A stretch of DNA of 26,682 nucleotides from CAYYMZ01 sp964473025 (GTDB taxonomy: Bacteria > Patescibacteriota > UBA1384 > DTJR01): contig CAYYMZ010000012.1 of NCBI GenBank assembly GCA_964473025.1, forward strand, positions 1-26,682, written 5' to 3'. Position 1 is the stretch's first letter, and the number at the start of each line of letters is the position of its first letter. This document shows positions 21,570 to 26,682 of this stretch, piece after piece. The notes under the pieces are model-generated. The model was not told where the DNA came from, did no database searches, and worked only from the letters and a program-made list of their open reading frames with translations. The translations under genes and the position numbers were made by a program.

Positions 21570-21596
21570 ATGGGACCTGGATGCCCTTGTTGCTAA
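21570..21596 (+). CDS. Eight-residue Cys-rich micropeptide
   Basis: ATG 21570 encodes MGPGCPCC then TAA. It has its own Shine-Dalgarno (AGAGGAG, five bases upstream), comes 13 bases after the metallothionein-like gene, and is followed within 14 bases by a terminator. Three of eight residues are Cys (CPCC). Short length makes it provisional; the ribosome binding site and composition argue for expression. Confidence 0.5.
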   Translation: MGPGCPCC

Positions 21597-21609
21597 AGTA
21601 AAAAAATAT

Positions 21610-21637
21610 CCCGCTCGAAAGGGCGGGGTGTTTTTTT
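21610..21637 (+). terminator. Rho-independent terminator of the Cys-rich operon
   Basis: CCCGCTC-GAAA-GGGCGGG (21610-21627) followed by GTG and seven T. Confidence 0.92.
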
Positions 21638-21639
21638 AA

Positions 21640-21713
21640 AAAGAGTGGGGCCTTGTTTTTCGTGGCCAAGGCCCTAGTGCCCGCGAAGGTTATTCAGTTA
21701 CGCCACGAACGCA
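21640..21713 (-). ncRNA. Small structured RNA, ~75 nt, minus strand
   Basis: Bounded by the minus-strand promoter at 21719-21746 and a stem GGGCCTTG/CAAGGCCC with T-rich tail. TTCGTGGC can pair with GCCACGAA inside the terminal hairpin's loop, either as a pseudoknot or, with GCCTTG/CAAGGC, as one long nested hairpin. No known class recognised; no coding frame. Confidence 0.5.
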
Positions 21714-21718
21714 AGGCA

Positions 21719-21746
21719 ATTATAAGTCTTTCGGTTTCAAATGCAA
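21719..21746 (-). promoter_or_regulatory. Promoter of the small minus-strand RNA
   Basis: TTGCAT (complement of 21741-21746), 16 bp, TATAAT (complement of 21719-21724). Confidence 0.65.
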
Positions 21747-21791
21747 CCTAAACCTATTCAAATCGCTGGATTTCCGCTAGAATAATAACTT

Positions 21792-22490
21792 ATGAGAATA
21801 AATAAATTTTTAGCCAGTCATGGATTGGGAAGTCGAAGGGGAGTTGAGGAACTTGTAACGGCAGGCAAGGTTTTGGTGAACGGCGAAAAAATGACAAACC
21901 TAGGCTATGACGTATTGCTGAAAGATGTAGTGGTTGTGGACGGTACAGAACTCAAGCAGGAGGAAAAGAAGGAGTACTATCTGGTTTACAAGCCAGTTGG
22001 ATATACCTCCACAACTGAAGACGAACATGCGGAAAAAATTGTAACCGAACTGGTTAAGTCCGATGCCCGTCTTTTTCCGGTTGGGCGCCTCGACAAAAAC
22101 TCCGAAGGACTGATGATTTTAACCAACGACGGAGATTTTGCCCAAAAATTGCAACACCCGTCCAACGATCACGAAAAAGAATATATTGTTGAGGTTCGCT
22201 CTCCCAAAGAGGAGGCGAACGAATACCTAGATGCGGCCATGCGATTTTTAACCTGTGGAATTAAAATCGGCGGTTACAGATGCCGCCCCGCCAAAGCCAA
22301 AGTCATCAAAAAAGAAGGCAAATTCGCCACTTTTCAAATTATTTTAAAAGAAGGCCGCAAGCGCCAGATCCGCGAAACCATGGAACGCGCCAAACTCTCG
22401 GTCGTTTCCCTAAAACGCATCCGCATCGCCAACTACGTTCTCGGCGATCTTGAACCCGCCGAGTCAAAAGCATTTCAGCCGGTTGGCTGA
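21792..22490 (+). CDS. RsuA/RluB/E-family rRNA pseudouridine synthase
   Basis: 232 aa. An N-terminal S4 RNA-binding domain (INKFLASHGLGSRR with VLVNG) is followed by the catalytic domain with the family motif GRLDKNSEGLMILTNDGDF, whose Asp is the nucleophile, and by a C-terminal KEGRKRQIRE. It isomerises a uridine in rRNA to pseudouridine. A TAGAAT box (21778-21783) lies eight bases before ATG 21792, again suggesting no leader. The last codons (ESKAFQPVG, stop 22488-22490) contain the 18-bp sequence repeated at each boundary of the downstream cassette array, as if this 3' end were the integration site. Confidence 0.95.
   Translation: MRINKFLASHGLGSRRGVEELVTAGKVLVNGEKMTNLGYDVLLKDVVVVDGTELKQEEKKEYYLVYKPVGYTSTTEDEHAEKIVTELVKSDARLFPVGRLDKNSEGLMILTNDGDFAQKLQHPSNDHEKEYIVEVRSPKEEANEYLDAAMRFLTCGIKIGGYRCRPAKAKVIKKEGKFATFQIILKEGRKRQIRETMERAKLSVVSLKRIRIANYVLGDLEPAESKAFQPVG
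22464..22481 (+). repeat. att-like 18-bp repeat, copy 1 (end of the pseudouridine synthase gene)
   Basis: TCAAAAGCATTTCAGCCG, encoding SKAFQP of the synthase. Identical copies lie at 22913, 24168 and 25042. Confidence 0.9.
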
Positions 22491-22867
22491 GAATTTTGAG
22501 GACCGTTCTCCTTTTGAGAAACTTTCTTATTCCAATATCGGTTAATTTTAATAAAAATCGGGATCGTGGCCAAAAGAGCCAATATATCGGGGAAAAATAG
22601 ATTAAAATTTTCCCATCCGCTGGGGTTGTAGTATAACGGTACTGGAGGACAAACACACCCGAACCCCACGTCGGAACAATTGCCCGAACCAGTTGCAAAA
22701 GGGAAACCCGTTATGTCCGTACAGGAGTTGTTTCTTGGATTTCCAGAAACGTTTATAGATAAGTGGTTTATATCTAAAATGCTACAAATTACACTGAAAA
22801 TAATGAGAAAAGCAATAAATATTACAACAAAAACCACCGTCTTCAGCAAACCTCTTAAAAATTTCAT
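22475..22867 (-). CDS. Membrane protein of cassette 1
   Basis: 130 aa, encoded opposite to the neighbouring genes. An N-terminal transmembrane segment (about 8-30) is followed by a loop with four Cys (CTDITG...CSDVGFGCVCPP), and a second transmembrane segment at about 88-108. TATAAT on the minus strand lies seven bases before ATG 22867, giving a leaderless start. Its stop codon is within repeat copy 1, so it overlaps the synthase gene tail to tail by 16 bp. No family recognised. Confidence 0.65.
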   Translation of the reverse strand: MKFLRGLLKTVVFVVIFIAFLIIFSVICSILDINHLSINVSGNPRNNSCTDITGFPFATGSGNCSDVGFGCVCPPVPLYYNPSGWENFNLFFPDILALLATIPIFIKINRYWNKKVSQKENGPQNSQPTG

Positions 22868-22910
22868 TATTTAAATTATATTCTTTTAATCGTAAATTTC
22901 CACCGCACCG

Positions 22911-22934
22911 AATCAAAAGCATTTCAGCCGAAAT
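22911..22934 (+). repeat. att-like repeat, copy 2
   Basis: The 18-bp core is at 22913-22930. In the synthase's reading frame it continues AAA TAA, so this copy looks like the original C-terminus (…SKAFQPK, stop) displaced from its gene. The flanks AA and AAAT match copy 4. Confidence 0.88.
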
Positions 22935-23041
22935 AAGGCTCCAGTTCTGGCTTCGGATTTGAATAATTTGTAAAATTTAGTTATCTTAATGTACTACTCT
23001 ATCCAGCCATAGAGCGCACATCACAAAAAGGAGGCCGCGAA

Positions 23042-24073
23042 ATGAGCGCTGTAAAACCGTTTCTCGACGCTGACTCAAAAGGTCGCCCCAGCGGCCTCAA
23101 GGTTCGAAGACCATTCCGGTACGATCATTGGCAAATGTCAGATCATATCCTGACCTATCGCTTAGCTGACAAAAGGCAGGTTTTTTCAAGCGGCGACACC
23201 AATAACCGACTCAGTCACACCGTTACGGTGTTGCGAGTAGCGCGAGCGATAGCTGGCGGACTTGAACTCAACCAAGACCTTGTTTCGGCAATCGCTCTTG
23301 GCCATGACATCGCACATTGCCCATATGGGCACCTCGGTGAACATGTTCTAAGTCAACGTCTCGAAGCTCTTGGGTACCCGCCCTACGATCATGCCAAGGT
23401 TGCTCCTTTCGTGCTGCAAAAAGTTGGCGAGCTGGATCTGACCTATGAGGTCCTTTGCGGCACTACCTATCACAGTATGAGAAGTGAAGTGATGGAGGTG
23501 CCTGTGCCCAACGAATACGGGGTTCTGGCGATTGCGGACAAGTCCTATGTCCTCGATGACACCCCTGACTACATCAACATGTTTGCCTCCGGCCGGTTAT
23601 GGGAGAGCATGTTGATTTCCCCACCAGCAGCGAGGTCCCTATGGAATAAGCTCCACACAGCCAAGTTTGCCCTCGGGCAAACCCAAAACGAGCGCTTCGA
23701 GTGTTTCATTCAGGCAGTGATCGGCGAATCACTCGAGAGAGGCGAGGTCAGCTTTGGTGAAAGCCATACTGCCCGGCTTTTCAACTCGCTGAAGGATCTG
23801 CACGCTAACGAGCTGTATTACCGGACTGACCTTCCCCGGGACAGGGCCTTGCTCGAGAGGGTTCTCGACAAGCTTGTTGCCTCGGACATTCGCGGCAACC
23901 CCTATCTGCTTTTTGCCTTGCTGACTGACTCCGAACTGCTGTTCGTCGACCGGTTTGGGATAGGGGAACTTACTCAAGAAGACTTGAATATTGTCGTGGC
24001 CGGGGAACTGTCACTGTCCGACCGCGATGATTTCAGTTTTCTCACCTATCAACCCCAAAGCCCGGATGCGTGA
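23042..24073 (+). CDS. HD-domain dGTPase-like phosphohydrolase (cassette 2)
   Basis: 343 aa. The HD signature is spread as in dNTP triphosphohydrolases: NNRLSHTVTVLRVARAIA (first His), then AIALGHDIAHCPYGHLGEHV (H-D and following His residues), with a later ADKSYVLDD Asp. This matches the dGTPase family (dNTP to nucleoside plus triphosphate), some members of which deplete dNTPs in phage defence. A strong AAAAAGGAGG lies seven bases before ATG 23042. The gene is more GC-rich than the host-type genes, has its own leader and terminator, and is enclosed by repeat copies 2 and 3. Substrate and defence role are inference. Confidence 0.88.
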   Translation: MSAVKPFLDADSKGRPSGLKVRRPFRYDHWQMSDHILTYRLADKRQVFSSGDTNNRLSHTVTVLRVARAIAGGLELNQDLVSAIALGHDIAHCPYGHLGEHVLSQRLEALGYPPYDHAKVAPFVLQKVGELDLTYEVLCGTTYHSMRSEVMEVPVPNEYGVLAIADKSYVLDDTPDYINMFASGRLWESMLISPPAARSLWNKLHTAKFALGQTQNERFECFIQAVIGESLERGEVSFGESHTARLFNSLKDLHANELYYRTDLPRDRALLERVLDKLVASDIRGNPYLLFALLTDSELLFVDRFGIGELTQEDLNIVVAGELSLSDRDDFSFLTYQPQSPDA

Positions 24074-24103
24074 TTTACCACCACGCCCCGGGCTTTCTCT
24101 TTT
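24057..24103 (+). terminator. Terminator of cassette 2
   Basis: AAAGCCCGG (24057-24065) pairs with CCGGGCTTT (24089-24097), with an inner CGTG/CACG pairing, then CTCTTTTTT. The stem starts inside the coding end. Confidence 0.9.
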
Positions 24104-24124
24104 TTAAAATTATCTTTATTATTT

Positions 24125-24188
24125 AAGGACCAGGTTCGAGCTCCCCTCTCAAAATTTCTCCACCAAATCAAAAGCATTTCAGCCGAAA
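24125..24188 (+). repeat. 64-bp cassette-boundary repeat with att core, copy 3
   Basis: Identical over 64 bp to 24999-25062 and including the 18-bp core at 24168-24185. The left 43 bp contain GGTTCGAGCTC and end CTCCACCA, resembling a tRNA 3' end, but the expected T stem does not pair. Confidence 0.9.
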
Positions 24189-24327
24189 AATTATTGATTT
24201 AATTTGTAAATTGTGACATTATTATAGGATTTCCACTTGGGAATCTATCCATAGGAGCGAGGAGAAACCAAAGAGCTCCCCTTGATTGCTTCAAGGACTA
24301 AGAAGTAAGAAGAGGTTGGTGTTTGAC

Positions 24328-24921
24328 ATGAGAATCGGAAGGAGCGGTTGTACTTTGGATTTCAGTCCGTTTGGGAATGGACGCAGTGCTCCCTTCTTTG
24401 AGCACGAAGGTGAGGTATGCGCCTCCTTCACGCTCAAACCGAGACGCCCTCACTTATCTCCGAGGTACGAGTACCTCGAGATCGGTGAGCGCCGGCTAGA
24501 CTGGCCGGGGTGGCTGGTTTTTGATGACGAAACTAATCACCCCGAAGAACTGCATCTTACTAGGGACTGGGAGCTGAGGGAAGGGTGGCTCTGTGTCCCT
24601 AACTATCTAGCACGCATTGCCGAGGCATTGCGGAGTAGCCTGGGGGGTAAGGTAGTCTACTTCTATCTCCCGAACTCCGGGCACGACTGCTACCCCAAGT
24701 GCGAGATAGTTGTGTCTGGTATTATGGCCAGCGTGGATGAGCCAACCAGCTGGTTGATGGCTGCGGCCAAGAAGCTGCAAGCGGCGGCATCAATCAGAGG
24801 TGACTTCGACCTCTTGACCAAAGAGGGAATAGAGAATCGCCAACTCGGGCTTGACCGTCTGGAGGCAGTCAAGCGAATCTTCCGTGTTCCGCCCGAAAGG
24901 TACAGGTACACGCCCAAGTAG
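24328..24921 (+). CDS. Unknown protein of cassette 3
   Basis: About 197 aa, soluble, rich in Trp, Tyr and Pro, with no signal peptide, no transmembrane segment and no motif I recognise. Notable features: FTLKPRRPHLSPRYEYLEIG, a CYPKCEIVVSG stretch, and a basic C-terminal helix DRLEAVKRIFRVPPERY. The start is uncertain: ATG 24328 has only a weak AGAGG 12 bases upstream, while TTG 24286 extends the frame by 14 residues and follows GAGGAG at a longer distance. Codon use and GC resemble the other cassette genes rather than the flanking chromosome. It has its own terminator. Confidence 0.68.
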   Translation: MRIGRSGCTLDFSPFGNGRSAPFFEHEGEVCASFTLKPRRPHLSPRYEYLEIGERRLDWPGWLVFDDETNHPEELHLTRDWELREGWLCVPNYLARIAEALRSSLGGKVVYFYLPNSGHDCYPKCEIVVSGIMASVDEPTSWLMAAAKKLQAAASIRGDFDLLTKEGIENRQLGLDRLEAVKRIFRVPPERYRYTPK

Positions 24922-24943
24922 GATACGTGCGACTAACAGGAAC

Positions 24944-24981
24944 GGGGGTGGTCAAGTTCTGCCGCCCCCTTTGATTTTTTT
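24944..24981 (+). terminator. Terminator of cassette 3
   Basis: GGGGGTGG (24944-24951) pairs with CCGCCCCC (24962-24969) with one G-U, then TTTGATTTTTTT. Confidence 0.85.
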
Positions 24982-24998
24982 AAATGTCTTCCTTATTC

Positions 24999-25062
24999 AA
25001 GGACCAGGTTCGAGCTCCCCTCTCAAAATTTCTCCACCAAATCAAAAGCATTTCAGCCGAAA
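24999..25062 (+). repeat. 64-bp cassette-boundary repeat with att core, copy 4
   Basis: Identical to 24125-24188; core at 25042-25059. It is the last copy in the window. Confidence 0.9.
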
Positions 25063-25085
25063 TACTAAGATTCACAAATTTTAAA

Positions 25086-25114
25086 TTGACAATAAAACAT
25101 ATCTGCTTTACAGT
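25086..25114 (+). promoter_or_regulatory. Promoter of cassette 4
   Basis: TTGACA (25086-25091), 17 bp, TACAGT (25109-25114), with a ~55-base leader to the gene. Confidence 0.7.
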
Positions 25115-25175
25115 TGTGTCATACCTAGACGCTTTACATAACTGGTAAACGACCCATCTTAAGGAGGCGTTTGAT

Positions 25176-25766
25176 ATGTCCCGAGTAGCAAAACCGTCTA
25201 TCCGAGTCGAAGAAAAGGGGCTGAATCTCGTGCTGCTCCACAACCTGAGCGTCAATTTTGACCTGACGCCATCCGAAGCGGTTGAAAGAGGGTTGCCAGG
25301 CAACGACACGAGGATCGATGACTATCCGCCAGATCTCTGGACAAACGGAAAGTCAGGAATTGCTGGGCAAGTCACTATTCCGCTTTACGTCCTGCCTGCG
25401 ACTCGCACTGCGTTCTGGGCACGTAGAATGCAATCCGAGTCAGGAATTGATTTCGGCTCACCCGCTGAGGTGGCTGCTATCAACAGTGCCATCCGCACCA
25501 ATTCTTATCTGGAGCTTGAGCTGTTGTGGAATATGTACCTTAACGACTTCATCGCTCTCGGACAAAGTGATTCGTCGCTTTGGCGAGACCCGCAAACCGG
25601 CAAACCACTTGCCGTCTGGCTCCACCTCAACTATCTGCCGCAGCAACCCACCCCATCCGGTTTCTACCTGATCCAGACCCTTGCTCCTTCACCTGATGGT
25701 GATCATGATTTACCCCAAGAGATTGTCTGCAGACATGCTCTTGTGGGCGCTGCCTATGTTCCGTGA
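25176..25766 (+). CDS. Unknown protein of cassette 4
   Basis: 196 aa, soluble, no signal peptide. The N-terminal half holds RVEEKGLNLVLLHNLSVNF and a Pro/Asp-rich stretch (IDDYPPDLW); the C-terminal half is rich in aromatic and Leu residues (LELELLWNMYLNDF, AVWLHLNYLP). No catalytic motif is evident. AAGGAGG lies eight bases before ATG 25176. Like the other cassette genes it has one promoter, one gene and one terminator, and is GC-richer than the chromosome around it. Confidence 0.75.
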   Translation: MSRVAKPSIRVEEKGLNLVLLHNLSVNFDLTPSEAVERGLPGNDTRIDDYPPDLWTNGKSGIAGQVTIPLYVLPATRTAFWARRMQSESGIDFGSPAEVAAINSAIRTNSYLELELLWNMYLNDFIALGQSDSSLWRDPQTGKPLAVWLHLNYLPQQPTPSGFYLIQTLAPSPDGDHDLPQEIVCRHALVGAAYVP

Positions 25767-25788
25767 GCGCTGAGTGATAACTCCCCTC

Positions 25789-25822
25789 GGGATCCGAGCG
25801 ATCGGGTCCCTTTTTCTTTTTT
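25789..25822 (+). terminator. Terminator of cassette 4
   Basis: GGGATCCGA-GCGA-TCGGGTCCC (25789-25810; nine pairs including one G-U, GNRA loop), then TTTTTCTTTTTT. Confidence 0.9.
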
Positions 25823-25999
25823 AAATAAATAAAGCGATAATTTTTTCGGGGCGATGAGTAGCGTCACAAACATGTTGACGAGAGAGCTCCTCGGGAAGAA
25901 AAAATTTGAGCAGTCCCTGAAGCGTCGGCCAGGTTGGGAGGTGTGGAGGGTAAGGGCTGGCCTTCGCAACTCTGAAGCCCTTATCCTTCACAATTTACC

Positions 26000-26016
26000 G
26001 CAAGCCGCAGGCTTGC
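26000..26016. terminator. Short hairpin, possible bidirectional terminator
   Basis: GCAAGCC-GCA-GGCTTGC (26000-26016) in AT-rich flanks (AATTT before, AAATT after). There is no long T run, so termination is uncertain. No convincing gene is seen from 25823 to 26048. Confidence 0.4.
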
Positions 26017-26048
26017 AAATTAAATTGAAAGTATGGTTTGGAAAGGGC

Positions 26049-26077
26049 TTGACACCCTTTTTATCTTTTGCTAACCT
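26049..26077 (+). promoter_or_regulatory. Promoter of a small RNA
   Basis: TTGACA (26049-26054), 17 bp, TAACCT (26072-26077). Confidence 0.6.
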
Positions 26078-26083
26078 TAATCA

Positions 26084-26181
26084 CAGCCATATGAAGATTT
26101 ATTACATATTCAGGGGGGTGAGCGGGTAATATCAAAACCTGATTTTATGAGGTTTACGCCGCTCTATCGAGCGGTTTTTTT
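26084..26181 (+). ncRNA. Small RNA candidate, ~100 nt
   Basis: It runs from the expected start point of the promoter above to a terminator. Two hairpins: AAACCT/AGGTTT (26135-26155) and the terminator stem. No good reading frame; a frame from 25854 crosses this promoter and hairpin and is not believed. Class unknown. Confidence 0.45.
26159..26181 (+). terminator. Rho-independent terminator
   Basis: CCGCTC-TATC-GAGCGG (26159-26174) followed by seven T. Confidence 0.9.
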
Positions 26182-26682
26182 GTCAGCTATCGATTATTAT
26201 CTGCCCAAAGGGCATATAAAATGGGAAGCTGACAACCCCTCATCTTCGACCCGGAGCCGAACGAGAATGAATAATTCTATGTGAGGCATCAGAGTGAAGA
26301 TGTGCGGGTGTTTGCTCCTTAAATAAAGAATAATCCGCAATGATCCTTCCAAAGTGAAATCTAGTTGGAGAAGAGAAATAATCATCTATTTCTCCAAGAG
26401 ATTGAACGACGGAGGATGTTCACTTTCAGCCATATGCACCAAAGGTTTATAGGCAGGAAGTGCACAACCCGCTTTCTAGCAATTTGAAAATTTGAAACCA
26501 AGGCCGCGTTTATCTTTTCGAAGATCAGCAAAAGAAACGCGGTAAAGTAGTGTCAGACCACAAAGATCAGCGTGGGGCTGGCACAACCCCGCCAGATAAT
26601 GGCGGGGTAAACAACATCACTAGAGCTGTTGTCCGATCCTGATTGTCGCAAGGTGATTGGGTGAAGATATAATGCTCATTCG
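26182..26682 (+). ncRNA. Large structured RNA, 5' part, cut by window end
   Basis: There is no coding frame over 500 nt, but a dense set of helices: GTCAGCT/AGCTGAC (26182-26233, inner GCCC/GGGC), CATCTTC/GAAGATG (26241-26302, inner AGAAT/ATTCT), AAAGTGAA/TTCACTTT (26351-26426) enclosing TTGGAGAA/TTCTCCAA (26365-26397), CCGCGTTT/AAACGCGG (26504-26542) enclosing ATCTT-TTCG-AAGAT, CCCCGCC/GGCGGGG (26587-26607), and ACAAC/GTTGT (26611-26632). Conserved core motifs of 23S 5' end, RNase P RNA and tmRNA were not found. It could be an intron or one of the large ncRNA classes. The strand is inferred from the upstream terminator orientation only. Confidence 0.5.

Noticed and set aside
24125..24166. 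tRNA-like 3' end (GGTTCGAGCTC … CTCCACCA) in the cassette repeat
   Set aside because: The would-be T stem does not pair and no 5' acceptor partner is visible, so it is not called as a tRNA or tRNA fragment.
22464..25062. CRISPR array from the four 18-bp repeats
   Set aside because: Spacings of 449-1255 bp with genes between the repeats do not fit CRISPR; no cas genes are present.
25854..26129. 91-codon open frame after cassette 4
   Set aside because: It has no ribosome binding site, and crosses a hairpin and a promoter-like TTGACA; the composition is not protein-like.
20792..26320. A 13-base match (GTGTTTGCTCCTT) between the minus-strand RNA region and the structured RNA at the window end
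   Set aside because: Matches of this length are expected by chance in 26 kb on two strands, and the surroundings do not align.

Overview
The window reads like a Candidate Phyla Radiation (Patescibacteria) chromosome. This is an inference from several signs: a 16S rRNA gene cut by two introns with homing-endonuclease ORFs, many short secreted or membrane proteins of unknown function, several genes with no 5' leader, and TGA used as a normal stop. Nothing seen fixes the lineage further. The 16S keeps a standard anti-Shine-Dalgarno end.

Layout. 1-1879: 3' part of 16S rRNA. A group II intron (56-961) sits after E. coli position ~1397 and a group I intron (1103-1833) after ~1498; each encodes a LAGLIDADG protein. 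2004-2260: a scaffold gap of 100 N flanked by 55-nt duplications that look like assembly artefacts, so the link between the rRNA and what follows is uncertain. 2293-9447: an envelope-protein cluster (secreted HEXXH protein, anchored small protein, lipoprotein with propeller-like repeats, large polytopic VirB6/TrbL-like protein). 9552-13202: an ECF-like sigma factor, a membrane protein and a membrane-anchored ClpC-type double AAA+ ATPase. 13207-14883: two tRNA loci of an extraordinary kind. An interrupted tRNA-Ile(GAT) and an interrupted tRNA-Ala(TGC) each carry several hairpin insertions and, inside one of these, an intact tRNA of the same isotype; the Ala locus also holds a GIY-YIG gene and three copies of a double-hairpin element whose stems covary. 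14953-20594: mostly ordinary genes (possible PRTase-like protein, MBL-fold hydrolase, two CPR-type hypotheticals, malic enzyme, a GC-rich P-loop kinase, Nudix hydrolase, four-TM holin-like protein). 20612-21746: a minus-strand structured RNA, a compact Cys-rich operon (UPF0251 regulator, 42-aa metallothionein-like peptide, 8-aa Cys peptide) under a palindromic operator, and a second minus-strand small RNA. 21792-25822: an RsuA/RluB-type pseudouridine synthase whose 3' end is repeated four times as an 18-bp direct repeat, delimiting single-gene cassettes (membrane protein, dGTPase-like HD protein, two unknowns). 25823-26682: no convincing gene, but a small RNA candidate and the start of a large structured RNA cut by the window end.

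The most novel material is (1) the nested, hairpin-invaded tRNA genes, (2) the cassette array at the 3' end of the pseudouridine synthase gene, (3) the Cys-rich operon, and (4) a group II intron carrying a LAGLIDADG ORF next to a group I intron in the same 16S gene.
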